Shown: positions 27,001 to 37,548 of the stretch, in pieces
Layout of the letters: each line of letters starts with the position of its first letter
Position numbering within the stretch: position 1 is the first letter of the stretch
DNA from: Tubiluchus corallicola
Lineage: Eukaryota > Priapulida > Priapulimorpha > Priapulimorphida > Tubiluchidae
DNA length: 64,000 nucleotides
Reading direction: 5' to 3'
Assembly: GCA_030141605.1 (NCBI GenBank)
Contig: JAQGDQ010000029.1
Coordinates: 985,501 to 1,049,500, forward strand
Program-made: the position numbers and the translations under genes
The notes under the pieces: generated by a model
What the model was told of the DNA's origin: nothing
The model's database searches: none
What the model saw: the letters and a program-made list of their open reading frames with translations, nothing else

Positions 27001-30000
27001 ATGTAGAAAGGTCAGTCAGCGCCTCATTAGGATTGTGGCTGTGTAGCCAGATAATGGATTTATCTTGCAGCATGCTCAGTGAGTGATGTGACAGATTGCA
27101 AAACGTACAAAGCTTTAGTTTTTATTTTTGTAACATTTGTCACTTTTTCAATATCTAAAACATTTCTCGAGTGCTAAGCTCATTACAAAAAAACAAGTTA
27201 CCTAAAGCATGGTCCGTACATGATTGACGAAACCAAAGTAGTTCATGTAAATTGAATTTAAAAAAACCACTTGCCTCTGAAGTCATCCAAAATTACCCCG
27301 TTACTATTGTCCACAGTAAGAGTAATTTATGCTCATGAACTTTTACTCTTAAGTGGCATTTACGTAGCATAGGGATGCGTTTTCCTATGCGGAACAGCCT
27401 GCGGAAAAAATCTATAGGAAATAACTGCAGAAAAACAATAACGCATACCCAGGCTGCATAAACGGGTGCATTAAAAACGACATTAACCGATTCTATCTAT
27501 TTCGCACCCCCAAAAACCACACATATCACCATGCTACATAAACGCCACTTTACACTTATAAATTTGTAAAGACAGAGAAGGCTGAAGAACATTCTTAGTA
27601 CCTACATAATGACAAAATCTGATCAATGTTTTGTGGTTAAAGGAAAAACAGTCGTCATACTTTTTACTTGGAGGCTTTATCTATACAATATTAGAATAAA
27701 CTTGAAGATCCTATCATGCATTGACAAGGTATAATAAATGCTTTATAATTAAAAGAAAAAATACTCATCATAAAACCTTTTTTTACTATCATCTTTATTA
27801 TCAGTGTGTTCTTGATGTCTGTTTCTTGTTAATTATAAATGTTTTCTAGATTTATGGTGTAACACTGTAACCCTTATCCTTGCAATGTACATGCGCGTTT
27901 TCGTCTCTGTATCTGATTTATATGCATTTATGGTTTTCAATGCTGTTTATTATCTAGATTAAGATTTATAATGGGGCGCACATGACTGTGCTGCAGCTGT
28001 GCGACGAAAAGTTTATGTGCTGTTTTTCACGTTTTCCAGGAGCATTTTAACTTCTTCGCATTTGACGAAAATGTTGGGCCTGTTGTGTTGTCGGTAAAAA
28101 CGGAGAACTATTCCTCACAGGAGCAGACACGTCTCATAGTCAGGTATATGACAACCCAAGCAGATGGTTTTAAGATATGCCTACAAGTGAATTTTCATTA
28201 AGCAATAATTTAGCTTTGTGAAGAAATTTATTTATTTTGAATTCTGGTTCAGTTAAAGCTTTAAAAACAGTCAACTTGAACATTTCAAAAGAGTTTAACT
28301 TGCACTTGCATCTTTGGAGTTCTTGATGAAGCAGAAGTGTTGTTTGAATTTTTGCATCATACAAATTACTTGTTTTTTCACGGGTTCTATGAATGGTAAT
28401 TGATTCATTCAACCTTTAATTGTAATATTATATTCATCTGGATTTGAAAGGTTCCTTTAGAACTAAAATTTAAAGAAGTCAAAACTAATTTCAGGACGAA
28501 GCAGAGCACAGTTCATGAGTTAGTCATGTCAAGAACTTTGCAAGACTGTCCCAGTCCAGCTAGAATGGCCAAGCTTCTCTGTGACCAAATAACAACAGAG
28601 AAATTTAGCCCGGTACTTTTTCCAAAAGTAAGTAACCATTTGCTTGTTTGTCAAATATGCATCCAGTATATCTATATAATAACTTTGTAGGCTTTAAACG
28701 TTTAGTCTTACCAGAAAAGCTTTTCAGCTATTGTGACTATCTTAAATGCATGAAGAATTAGGTCAAACTTTGCTAAACTTGCAAAAGACAAAATATATTT
28801 AATGATTGTTCTATGCACAACTCTCCTACTTGTATTTTTTGAGCCATATTGAAATCTCATTTCTATGTTTTTTCAGGGCTCAGAGATGATCTGTGCATAT
28901 GATGAACACGTCCTAGTCAATACATTCAAATTCGGTATCTGCTACCAGCGGTTTGGGCAGGTAACGGAGGAGGAATTATTTGGAAACATAAACCACAGTC
29001 CAGCCATGGAAGAGTTTCTCCAGATGCTTGGTCAACGGGTCACTTTAAAAGACTTCAAAGGGTAATCATCATCTTACGAAGCAAATCTTGTTTCGATTTC
29101 ATTCTGTTTCATCACTAAAAGCAGATGCTAATTGATATTCTGCATAAGTTATGCAAACAGAAGCCACTAGATGAGGAAAAATTTTCCCACAGACAAAAGG
29201 GATGTTTTGAATAGTGCAGATAATAACTGGAATTCAAATTCAATACGTCAGACTAAATGGCTTTGTGAATGCACTCTGTTTTATCGTCATTTATTGATCA
29301 TTTGATGATATTTTGGGTAGATTATCTGAACATAAATTGTGCGTGCAGGAAAGCAAGTTTTAATTGCATGGTACCAACTGTGCAAAATTTTTTAGCAGCA
29401 GTTGAGTAGTTAATCTATATTAGAATGATAGTCTTTTCTATAGTATTGTGATTGCACGTGTATGTAGTATGGGAAAAGAGCAAATGCTCGCGGCATAATA
29501 TTGGCCTAATATTTGTGGGCAGGCTATTGTACCACTTACACATGCAAAATATATTTAAAAACACCAGAAGCTTAGTTTTAATTGGCTTTGCTACAAATTT
29601 ATGTATTAGTATTCAAAGAAATTGTTAAAGTCGTCAGTTAGTGTTTTTGTCTGTTATCTTTTACAATGGTGATGGCTATGGTTTTGGCAGTTGTTGCTGC
29701 CTAGACTACTTTCAATACATCAATTTAAACTATTCATTCTGTGTAAAATGTTAGCTGCAGTGTGATGTTTTGGATTTTTTAAATACACTGCTTTTTTCAT
29801 TTATATACCTTGAGACAGTATGGTACAGTCGCACATAGAATACTGTATGCTGCATTCTATTAACCATGTGGCGCTTTGTTTACAGGTATCGAGGAGGTCT
29901 TGATATTGTCCATGGACAGACCGGTGTCGAATCAGTTTACAAAAAATTTAAAGATCGAGAAATCATGTTCCACGTTTCAACACTTCTACCGTACAGTGAG

Positions 30001-33000
30001 GGTGATGCCCAGCAAGTAAGTAGATGAATGCTTTTATTTATGTGATATTAAATTTATGGATTTTTTTTTAAAAACTGTGACATGGTGTCCTGTTTTAGTT
30101 AAATTAGTATATGGACCATGCCATGCAGAACCAGACATAAATGAAAAGTGCTCACAGGACTTGTAAAAGACATTGTATTGCTTCAGTGATAAATTCTGTC
30201 AAATCACAAACTCTGCATTGTATTTTATAGCATTTTTAGTAAAAAGTTGATAATAGTAACAAATACACAACATAATTAACCGTGATCATACTACTTTATC
30301 AAGATTGAACTAGTATAAATCACATGGAATTTAATTTTTGTGAGGAGGGAAAAACCGTAGCACCTGTATTTTTGGTACTTTTGCAATGTAAATCATTAAT
30401 ACTGTAGTAGGTTTTATGCAGCTTTTCAAAAGAAGTACTGAGCTGCTGAGTATTTTTTGTATGATGATTTTGACAAACTGTTCCTGCTTTCATATATATA
30501 TATATATACTACTTTGTAGCATAAGAGAGCTTCAGGCACTTCGAATGCTAATTATTGTTTCATACTGATTTTATTTTTTGCAGTTACAAAGAAAGCGGCA
30601 CATAGGAAATGATATTGTCTCTATCATCTTCCAAGAAACAAACACGCCTTTCATCCCAGACATGATCGCTTCGAATTTCCTTCATGCATACATCATCATA
30701 CAGCCTCTCTCACCAAATACTGATAACACCATGTATCGGGTATGAGTTTCTTTGCACACATTTTTCTTTACCAACTAGTAAAATTGATTCAAAGTTATTG
30801 AACATATACTTGTATTATAGTTAGAAAAAAAGCAAGCAAATAATAGAGAGCAGCAGTCAGACATAAGCTAGACATTAGCTAGTATTTTACATTGTGCACA
30901 GCATCCTTACCTGTAGCTTTCTTAAGTATTTTTGACAACTTAAGTATTTCTTAAGTTTTAGTAACTGTTGTTATATGCATTAATGTAGGTATCAGTAACA
31001 GCTAGGGAAGACGTTCCATTTTTTGGACCAACGTTACCAAACCCGCCTATATTTCGCAAGGGTCCGGAGTTTCACGATTGGCTGTTGACCAAGCTGATCA
31101 ATGCCGAGAATGCCAGTTACAAAGCAGAACGTTTTGCTAAGTTGGAGGTAAGACTGTAAAATACAGTTTCTATTCTGTTGTATGGTAAATAGACCGAATG
31201 TTAGCTAGCCTATTCTCTAAAAATGTACCCGCATTTGTGATTTACTTGACTGATCTTTATCATAACAACTTTTTGTCACCATTAGCAAAATTTTCCAGCC
31301 TCTCGGTACTGTAGTTTTGGCAATGTCTCATACTGATTAGGCCAATTTAGATTTAACATGGTACTGTATAATATATTATTGATGCCAAATGAGTTTACGA
31401 ACTAAACTGGGCTTCAAGAAGAATTAATAATTATTAAACTTGAAATTGTGATGGGATGTGATCTATATTTACCTACTAGTAAAAAAATTAACTAACCTTC
31501 ATAAAATCGTTAAACTTAAAAGGGGTGAATTTTTCAGTTTGAAATAATCATTTGCACTACTATAATTTTTTATTTAGGAAAGAACGCGATCATCACTTCT
31601 TGATTCTTTGTTTGTGGACCTCCAACAGAAAACCGAAGAGATTTTTGCACAGCCCAATGCCCCTACGCCAAAATCTGAAAGCAGTAATTCATTTTTCGAC
31701 ACGTTACGAAAAGCTATTGGTACACGGATGACAACAGCGCGCAGCCAATCAGTAGACAGCAGCCTCTCATCAGCAGCCAACAGAAAATCAATGAATTTGG
31801 ATGCTTTGAATTCAAATGCTGAATCAGCTGTCTTTTCTGTACGTTTCCCATCATTTTGCTCACTAAATTTTAACACTGAAATTTGTTGTGTTGAAAATTG
31901 AAAGTGGATATTTTTTATCCAAATTTTTAACCATATAATATATTTTTGTTTCATGAATGGCATTGTCTCTTTTTCAGAATTCCAACAATAAGAGCAGCAG
32001 TCTGAAGCAATCATCAAATTCAAATGAAAATTCAAAGCGAAAAGAAAATGGTCAAGTTTCTTCTGATTCATCGTCTGGTACAGTAAAAATGTGAGTACGA
32101 GATCTTATTTTATCATATTTGTTTAATTTGATACACTTTCCTTAGAATTATAATTTCTATGATAATGATATCATTTATAGAATTTCTGATTTCAACAGTA
32201 ACTTTTTATAGCTTTCTTCGCCTCTGTGGCTAAACATCGTAGACAATCGGGTGTGGTTAAATTTCAGGGTACATCGAATGAGTAACAAAGTACTCGTGTT
32301 GTAAATTTATACATTTATTTCAATTTGCAGGAAGCCACGAAATTCTACTGAAAGCACTAGTAGTAGTGTGACACCAGCCTCTTACAAGACGGCGTCGCAG
32401 CCCAATTCACCTGTTTCTAGTCCTGAGACCAACACTGCACCAAAAACTAGGTAAAAATTACTAGTAGCAATAATTTCAGCAATTAAAGTGTTGCTTTACC
32501 AATTTTGGTTGGCAGTAGTGTCTGCTTGGAGATCATGATTTTATGTAAATTTTCCTTAAATTTGATTTAAACTTGTCTAATGTGTATGGATGTTTAGATT
32601 GCCTGTTGCCTAGAGTCTAGACAGTTGTCTGTGCAACTCAACACATTTCAGTGTTTCTAAATCTAAACTAAAATGCTTTTTTTAATTCGAGCTTAGAATG
32701 ATTTTCCAATTTTTTTGTTGTGATAACGTTTTTTTTTTAATTTTGTTTCACATAATACAAACTAAAGAAAATTACCTTAAAGCCATTTCTTTATTAATTT
32801 TAAATAATGAAATAATTATTATTTAATAGTTATTTATTAGTAAGTTGTTAGCCATTTATTTAAACAAACTGGGATTAGTCAGGCAAATTATTGACTGTTG
32901 GATATAAAAAATGTTGGAATAAGAAAACAAGTGTCAATTCTAGCAGAGCCAATAATGTGTTTGTAATAATTTCAGCAGAACTTTGGTAAATCTCAAAAAT

Positions 33001-35189
33001 ACATCCTCTGTGTCAACGGGCAGCATAAATTCTGTGGATGAGTGCAACAGTAATCATTGTAACAACCTGGAGGACTCTGACACTGGAATGGTATAATCAT
33101 TCACTTTAATGACACCTTTTTGTCTTTAAACAGCTTGTCTTGTTCTTTTAGCTTATAGATATTTTATTGTTTTAGCAGTAAATATCAAAACAGTGAAATT
33201 TGAAAAAAGTTTATTTGAACTTGCGCTTCTCAGAACGTAAGCATTCACTGAGCAATCATTTCAGCTGTAGCTTACTTGCTTGTATATCTGATATCTTGCT
33301 ACATGCTTTTATTTTAGGAAAGCATGTCTTCTGCAGAAACACCAAACAAACGGATGTCTATGTCTTGCAGTTTTTGTATGGAAGAAGGTGGCTGTACCAT
33401 GGCATATGAAACTGACGGTATGCTTCATTTTATAATGATGTAGCTTAGGTTTTGTTTCAAGTACTTAATATTTTGCTAAAGTACAAATCAACATATGGTA
33501 ATACAGATCAATTTGTTATGTCAAAGTGTTGCTGGTAGTAAAAAAATTATTATATCAAGGTATTATTGAGACTACAGAAAATCTATCACATCTTCAAAAT
33601 GTAGTATATAAGTTTTATGCGTCTCACACAGTCTACGATCTACGAGGGTATGATCTGAGCAGCCCTTAGAGAACTCAAGGTCCTCCAACAGATCTCGCAA
33701 TGGCTCGATCAATAATTGTGTGCTTGCAAACCAAAACCGTCCATAAGTAAGCATAGTTAAAACTACGTTATGATGCTTCAAATGAGAATGCACTAAAAAT
33801 TTGGTAAAATGTCAATTTTTCGTTTTTTATAAAATCAAATGCTACATATATTGGACTTTTATATTCTAGCATCAAATTATCAAAAAAATGTTCAAAAAAT
33901 ACTAAAAATTTAATTTTATAACCCAATTTTCTGTCTGGAAACTAGCACTGCAATTGTAAAAAACTCTTATTGCCAAACTCCGATATTAGCTCCTGGAAGC
34001 AATCATTTTGCTTTGGGTTTTTTCGCTTAACAAGCCCAGATCTTCATCAGGTAGAGCTATAAACTGAACTGCAATGCACTTTTGTAAAGTCCTAGCAACC
34101 ACACTTTCGTCCGGTTGCTTTGTAGCCACATGACAAAAAACAATAGCTAACTAACAACAATTTTCTCAAGATTACGTTTTTCAGTTGTTTTTTTTTCATC
34201 TTAACGTCTTCTCCGGGGGCTTTTACTATGGTTTTCTGCTATTTCAGACGATATTTTGATGTAATAAAATGTTCTATACTATTACTCGTTGTTTTTATAT
34301 CTCCTAAGAATAGGTTATGTACCAATCAGTGTATAATCTTTGAAGATGTTTATGTAATTTACTATGTTGTGTATATTAAACGTAGAACAAAATTTAGAAC
34401 TGTATGGCAGGTTAGAGACTTATATATCATTTTTATCTAGGCCTTAAAAAAATAAACAATTTACACTTTTTTGCTTATTGCAAATGACTGATTTGAAAAC
34501 AATTATAATCACTTATTTGTACTAAATTTAAATTTTGTTTAAACTATAAAAAAACTTTTCGTAATAAAAGATTTTTTATTCTACTCTACGTATCCTATGC
34601 AATAATTGTTTTGGTTTGGTTTGTCTTTTGGTTTATAATAATATGCTTTTATTATTTCACATTACTTCAATATATACTAACAATAAGTGCATAATAAATA
34701 AATATTTTTTACAGAAACTCTTTACCGACAGCTAGAGGCAAATAAACAAGAGGTTAACAAATTAAAATGTGACAAACTCGACTTAATTCGCCAGAATGTG
34801 GTGAGTTTAAAAAGTGATTGCAGTTTTACATTTAAGTTTAATTCAGCATTAGCTGTTGTTTTTGCAATTGACTTTATCAGTTGTGTTATGTTTTAATCTG
34901 ATGTTAATTCTCAGAGAAATTAAGAATGTGTATGTAAAAATTATTCAGATCCAAGTAGTTTATAATAGATTAAAGTGCACGTAAATTTCCTTGGAATAAC
35001 ATTTTGTTCTAATAATTTTTAGTCTGAATGAAAATTTACATTTGTTTATAGGCTTGTCAACGAGACATAAAAAAGCTAAAGGAAAGGGAATCTAAACTCG
35101 CGACTGACATTGAAACCCTACAAATGGAAATAGGGCAGTTGCGCTCAATATTACGGGATCGGGAGTCTCGCGTCATTGCGACTGTATAG
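14958..35189 (+). CDS. RAP1GAP: Rap1 GTPase-activating protein (RAP1GAP/RAP1GAP2 family), 18 coding exons
   Basis: The product stimulates GTP hydrolysis on Rap1/Rap2 and, through GoLoco motifs, is expected to bind GDP-bound G-alpha-i. Exons: 14958-15088, 15774-15867, 22760-22846, 25046-25132, 26420-26680, 28040-28143, 28495-28627, 28877-29061, 29886-30015, 30584-30739, 30989-31147, 31578-31838, 31978-32090, 32331-32450, 32976-33090, 33318-33417, 34715-34800, 35052-35189. All introns are GT-AG and all phases agree, giving 819 codons plus TAG. Visible parts: hydrophobic segment (2-26), GoLoco 1 (about 78-95), GoLoco 2 (about 107-124), PQSGGYW motif, RapGAP domain (about 300-500) with the catalytic asparagine thumb in HIGNDIV (Asn413), a Ser/Asn-rich linker (about 520-712), and a Leu/Glu/Lys coiled coil (about 746-812). 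Exons from 22760 on are certain family members. The first two are joined by phase and position only. Whether both GoLoco exons enter one mRNA is unknown. Confidence 0.93.
15774..15867 (+). CDS. RAP1GAP: RapGAP coding exon 2: charged linker
   Basis: A strong acceptor (tttttttaattacag) and donor (CAG|gtaaag) bound 94 nt that are open in the required frame. The first base completes an Arg codon with exon 1, and the exon ends in phase 0 as the GoLoco exons need. It encodes a short hydrophilic Glu/Lys-rich peptide ([13 protein letters not shown] at its end) with no recognisable domain. It would act as a spacer between the N-terminal hydrophobic segment and the first GoLoco motif. Confidence 0.6.
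18742..18803. repeat. GAT/GAC triplet-like array
   Basis: Imperfect gatgatggtaatgataacgg continuing with gatgacgacgattatag and similar, in RapGAP intron 2. Confidence 0.7.
22424..22500. repeat. AAC/GGC/AGC triplet array
   Basis: An imperfect trinucleotide array (aac, ggc, agc, aat units) ends 260 bp before GoLoco exon 1. The + frame would read an Asn/Gly/Ser-rich peptide but is closed on both sides within about 50 codons, so it is not treated as an exon. Confidence 0.8.
22760..22846 (+). CDS. RAP1GAP: RapGAP GoLoco exon 1
   Basis: This 87-nt exon, phase 0 at both ends, encodes a textbook GoLoco (GPR) motif: acidic/hydrophobic start [11 protein letters not shown], then [12 protein letters not shown]. 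The Asp/Glu-Gln-Arg triad that inserts into the nucleotide site of G-alpha-i is intact. As I recall it, vertebrate RAP1GAP has almost the same core. The donor gtaagt is consensus; the acceptor (tgtgttgcag) has only a short pyrimidine tract. Confidence 0.95.
22847..26416 (+). other. RapGAP introns around GoLoco exon 2
   Basis: Two introns of 2.2 kb and about 1.3 kb flank the second GoLoco exon. I see no other coding sequence in them; the 67-codon ORF at 23723 lacks splice support. Confidence 0.6.
25046..25132 (+). CDS. RAP1GAP: RapGAP GoLoco exon 2 (tandem exon copy)
   Basis: A second exon of exactly 87 nt and the same 0-0 phase lies 2.2 kb after the first and encodes another GoLoco: [12 protein letters not shown], then [12 protein letters not shown]. 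It is identical to the first copy at 11 of 29 residues, including the whole RLDEQRC block. Its SSEF start resembles RAP1GAP2 more than RAP1GAP, from memory. The acceptor has a long pyrimidine tract; the donor (CTG|gtactt) is weak, which fits regulated inclusion. It may be alternative to, or used together with, the first GoLoco exon. Confidence 0.85.
26411..26419 (+). promoter_or_regulatory. NAGNAG tandem acceptor
   Basis: The sequence ttttagcag offers two acceptors 3 nt apart before the PQSGGYW exon. The choice adds or omits one Gln without a frame change. Confidence 0.7.
26420..26680 (+). CDS. RAP1GAP: RapGAP exon: pre-catalytic region with PQSGGYW
   Basis: The exon encodes a basic start ([14 protein letters not shown]), then [14 protein letters not shown], an acidic Ser/Gly stretch and CYRNLFLGK. 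The PQxGGYW signature and the RxxFLGK end are standard just before the RapGAP fold in this family. The acceptor is a NAGNAG (tagcag), so the exon can also start at 26417, adding one Gln. The donor is AAA|gtaagt, phase 0. Confidence 0.95.
28040..28143 (+). CDS. RAP1GAP: RapGAP exon: start of the catalytic region
   Basis: It begins [13 protein letters not shown] and ends TRLIVR across the splice (phase 2). It follows the FLGK/EHFN junction seen in RAP1GAP and belongs to the dimerisation/N-terminal part of the catalytic region. Confidence 0.95.
28495..28627 (+). CDS. RAP1GAP: RapGAP exon
   Basis: It encodes [10 protein letters not shown], then [21 protein letters not shown], matching the family segment that ends in PVLYPK. 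The acceptor is tttcag and the donor AAA|gtaagt; the exon ends in phase 0. Confidence 0.95.
28877..29061 (+). CDS. RAP1GAP: RapGAP domain exon
   Basis: It contains [24 protein letters not shown] and [16 protein letters not shown], all hallmark RapGAP-domain blocks (FKFGVIYQ, EEELF, LxDFKGFRGGLD). It ends in phase 2 within a Gly codon. Confidence 0.97.
29886..30015 (+). CDS. RAP1GAP: RapGAP domain exon
   Basis: It encodes [18 protein letters not shown] and [19 protein letters not shown], near-identical to the family core before the catalytic helix. Phase 0 end at CAA|gtaagt. Confidence 0.97.
30491..30509. repeat. (TA)n dinucleotide repeat
   Basis: A short AT repeat in the RapGAP intron before the catalytic-Asn exon. 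Confidence 0.9.
30584..30739 (+). CDS. RAP1GAP: RapGAP domain exon carrying the catalytic asparagine
   Basis: It encodes [16 protein letters not shown] and [15 protein letters not shown]. The Asn in HIGNDIV is the catalytic 'Asn thumb' that replaces the arginine finger in RapGAPs (Asn290 in human RAP1GAP); here it is residue 413 of the assembled model. The site is intact, so the enzyme is predicted to be active. Confidence 0.98.
30989..31147 (+). CDS. RAP1GAP: RapGAP domain exon
   Basis: It encodes [39 protein letters not shown] and RFAKLE, closing the catalytic domain. Phase 0 at both ends. Confidence 0.97.
31578..31838 (+). CDS. RAP1GAP: RapGAP exon: post-catalytic helix and Ser-rich tail
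   Basis: [17 protein letters not shown] continues the family's RTRAALL helix. It is followed by [12 protein letters not shown] and [10 protein letters not shown], matching the FFESFKRVIRSRSQSMD region of vertebrate RAP1GAP, a known phosphorylated stretch. The donor is TCT|gtacgt. Confidence 0.95.
31978..32090 (+). CDS. RAP1GAP: RapGAP exon: Ser/Asn-rich linker
   Basis: Low-complexity Asn/Ser/Lys sequence ([20 protein letters not shown]) without a domain; probably disordered. It ends in phase 2 within a Met codon, with donor gtgagt. Confidence 0.88.
32331..32450 (+). CDS. RAP1GAP: RapGAP exon: Ser/Pro-rich linker
   Basis: It encodes [20 protein letters not shown] and [13 protein letters not shown] sites suggest proline-directed phosphorylation. 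Phase 1 in, phase 2 out (AG|gtaaaa). Confidence 0.85.
32971..32978 (+). promoter_or_regulatory. NAGNAG tandem acceptor
   Basis: ttcagcag before the exon starting at 32976 gives a choice between Ser-Arg and Arg at the junction. It is the second NAGNAG in the same gene. Confidence 0.7.
32976..33090 (+). CDS. RAP1GAP: RapGAP exon with NAGNAG acceptor
   Basis: It encodes [11 protein letters not shown] and [19 protein letters not shown]. The acceptor reads ttcagcag: starting at 32976 gives Ser-Arg-Thr at the junction, starting at 32979 gives Arg-Thr. Both keep frame. It resembles the acidic 'EDTGLES' part of the RAP1GAP tail. Confidence 0.82.
33318..33417 (+). CDS. RAP1GAP: RapGAP exon: Met/Cys-rich linker
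   Basis: It encodes [20 protein letters not shown], then [13 protein letters not shown]. Together with the previous exon, TGM|ESMSS parallels the TGLESVSS motif of vertebrate RAP1GAP, which supports the join. It ends in phase 1 (G|gtatgc). Confidence 0.85.
33418..34714 (+). other. RapGAP intron between linker and coiled-coil exons
   Basis: 1.3 kb, very AT-rich. A block near 33560-34140 is less AT-rich and carries a 73-codon minus ORF that I do not recognise; it may be an old insertion. No exon is supported. Confidence 0.45.
34715..34800 (+). CDS. RAP1GAP: RapGAP exon: coiled coil, first half
   Basis: It completes a Glu codon and encodes [20 protein letters not shown] and LDLIRQNV, with leucine/hydrophobic residues in heptad positions. 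Donor GTG|gtgagt, phase 0. Confidence 0.85.
35052..35189 (+). CDS. RAP1GAP: RapGAP last exon: coiled coil, second half and stop
   Basis: It encodes [20 protein letters not shown], then [14 protein letters not shown] and ends RVIATV-TAG. It continues the heptad pattern of the previous exon. The short vertebrate RAP1GAP isoforms I remember lack this coiled coil, so it may mark an isoform or lineage difference. The final four residues do not fit a class I PDZ ligand. Confidence 0.85.
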   Translation, partial: ACQRDIKKLKERESKLATDIETLQMEIGQLRSILRDRESRVIATV

Positions 35190-36131
35190 TGCTAGGTGAC
35201 ACTAGTGTTCACAACACGACAGAACATTGGTCTTAGACTGTGCATGTGTTGTGAAATTTTGACCCTTGTGACTAACTTTGTCAGAACTTTTATCACTTGT
35301 GAAACAGTGTGTAAGCTAACAGTAAGTGTCATCAAGTATTTTGTGAAAATCTTAAAAGAGTTTTACAATGAAGAAGCAATTGTATCGTTAATTACGAGGT
35401 TAATTGGCAGGCACATCATTGTGGCCAGTGTTACTACAGGACCACATAAGCAGCAAAACAACAAAATGACGTGCTCTTTTACCGAGTGACAATCAGTGAT
35501 TATACAGTGTTTATACCAAGAACAGGTCGCAAACCAGTGTATTGTTGGCTAAGAAAGTTTCATTCGTGAATCGTGTATTTATTTTTTTTTTGTAATGTAA
35601 ATGTTTGCACATACTGGATACTTACATATAAATACGTAGCGATATAAACTAGCAGAAATGGTTCTATACGTGTTAATCGTTGAAAATTGTACATTGAATT
35701 TTGTATGAAATTTGTGGTTTTATTATTTTTTTAACAAACATTTAACATTGCGAACAGTAGTATTGTATTAAAATGGCAGACTACATAGTGTTAAAATAGT
35801 TTATTTATGTTCCAGTAGACAGGCATGTGAAATTGTTACAGAAATGATCAGGCTATAATCTTAGCTACTATTTTCATTAATTTTTTTTGCTGGATTGAAA
35901 GTTACTAGAGTTTTCTTTAAAATTGAATGTATTAACATCTAAGCATTAATGCTGCATTGCTTAAAAATTGTCTTGAATTACCATATTGTTTATACCATTC
36001 TGATCTCTCTTCTCCTTGTCTATATTCGTTGCAGCTAGTTGTAGCATTGTATAAATCATTTACAATTTGATACTTATTGTAAAAAAGACGAAACTGTCCA
36101 CGTTACTTAAATACTTATTTAAAGGTGTTAC

Positions 36132-36137
36132 AATAAA
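36132..36137 (+). terminator. Candidate poly(A) signal for RapGAP
   Basis: An AATAAA hexamer lies about 940 bp after the RapGAP stop. Other A/T-rich variants occur nearer, so the true 3' end is uncertain. Confidence 0.25.
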
Positions 36138-36218
36138 AGTGGCTATTAAGAAAGAATGCTGTTGGCTTAATTACATAACCTGTCCAAAAGTAATACGAAA
36201 AATCAAACTATCACTTTG

Positions 36219-36572
36219 TTTAAAATCGTTAAATACATCTCATTTAGGATCGTTTAGGTAACAATTCACTAGACCAACTGTACAGTTTACGTATGTAAAA
36301 ATATTACAAAGACAAAAGTGGTAGGCACTACTCGAGTATTAACACAAACAGTTGTTTCAAGAACGTGCACACAAGTTTTCAGCAAACTGTAACACTTAGT
36401 TTAAAATCGTTAAATATATTTCATTTATAATTATTTTAGGAAGCAATTCACTAGAACAAGTGCACAATGTACATATGTAAAAATATTGCAAAGACAAAAG
36501 TGGTTGGCATTGCTCAAGTATTAACTCACATTCAGTCGTTTCAAGAACACGCACAAGTTTTTGGCAGAAGAC
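36219..36572. repeat. Diverged 181-bp tandem duplication
   Basis: The unit starting tttaaaatcgttaaata at 36219 recurs at 36400. Shared blocks include caattcactaga, atgtaaaaatatt, caaagacaaaagtgg and gtttcaagaac in the same order. Confidence 0.88.
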
Positions 36573-37548
36573 CAAATTGTCTGCATGTGTTATTACTGCC
36601 ACATGTTTGCATATAAATGTGCCGCACGTGCAATCTGACAATATCATAAAAATGCTACATTCCAAATTATTTACAACAAACTTAGTTTAATTAAAATATC
36701 ATGCTGAGTAAGATATGCTCTTATACATAATTTTATAAAATCTTATTACTGCCATTGCACTTTAACTAAATAACCTAATTCAAAAGTTCAAGTGAAGTTT
36801 AGGAAAGATGCATAATGAAGGAAACGTTAAATGATTGGTAATGTGATAGTCCAATTTTAAAGAAAACAAGAACGGAAAATTTACTAAGTATTTCTTCAAT
36901 TAATTTATGCCACACAAACAGGATTGATAAATTCATGAAAACTGCACAAAGTTATAAGCATTATCGTTTCAAATACAGATGGTCCGAATTACAAAACTAT
37001 TTTTATACCGTGAGAAAGCTCCAAACTTTTTGCTTAACAACCTATATGCGTTTAACTGTAGTAAAACCTAAAGAAATTTTACATAGAAAAAAATAGGTTA
37101 CAACAAACAGTTCTGTGCCATCACATCAAATTATTTAATCAACCATTGTGGATAAAGAATTTGTAGCAAACATTGACAAAACTGTGTTAAGTGTTAATAT
37201 CTTATATTGGATAAATTAGGCAATGAGCAAGCTACCAGTTTTAATACTACAGTACTTATTTAAAATTTTATGACAGGTGCAAGATTAAAAAATGACAATT
37301 GTAGGGACCGTACCGCAGTAGTAACGCTTAATTGCGTTATTTACATTCTATCTAATTTTTGTTTCAAACTAACACGTTTCCTGCTTACTAACTGCCTGCA
37401 TTTTTTTATAGCTGGAACACAATTTACGCTATCCCAATAAACATCTACAAAAAAATTGACTAGTACACACGCAAATGCTGCTATATGCAGGTGAAAAACA
37501 CAGGTTTAGATCAGATATTAGCACATATGTGCAATATACCGTGCCAAT

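Noticed and set aside
31574-32071. 165-codon minus-strand ORF
   Set aside because: It is the antisense shadow of RapGAP exons 31578-31838 and 31978-32090, whose + frames match the family and splice correctly.
35196-35489. 97-codon ORF right after the RapGAP stop
   Set aside because: It is in the 3' UTR, 6 bp past the stop, and no longer reads like the protein family.
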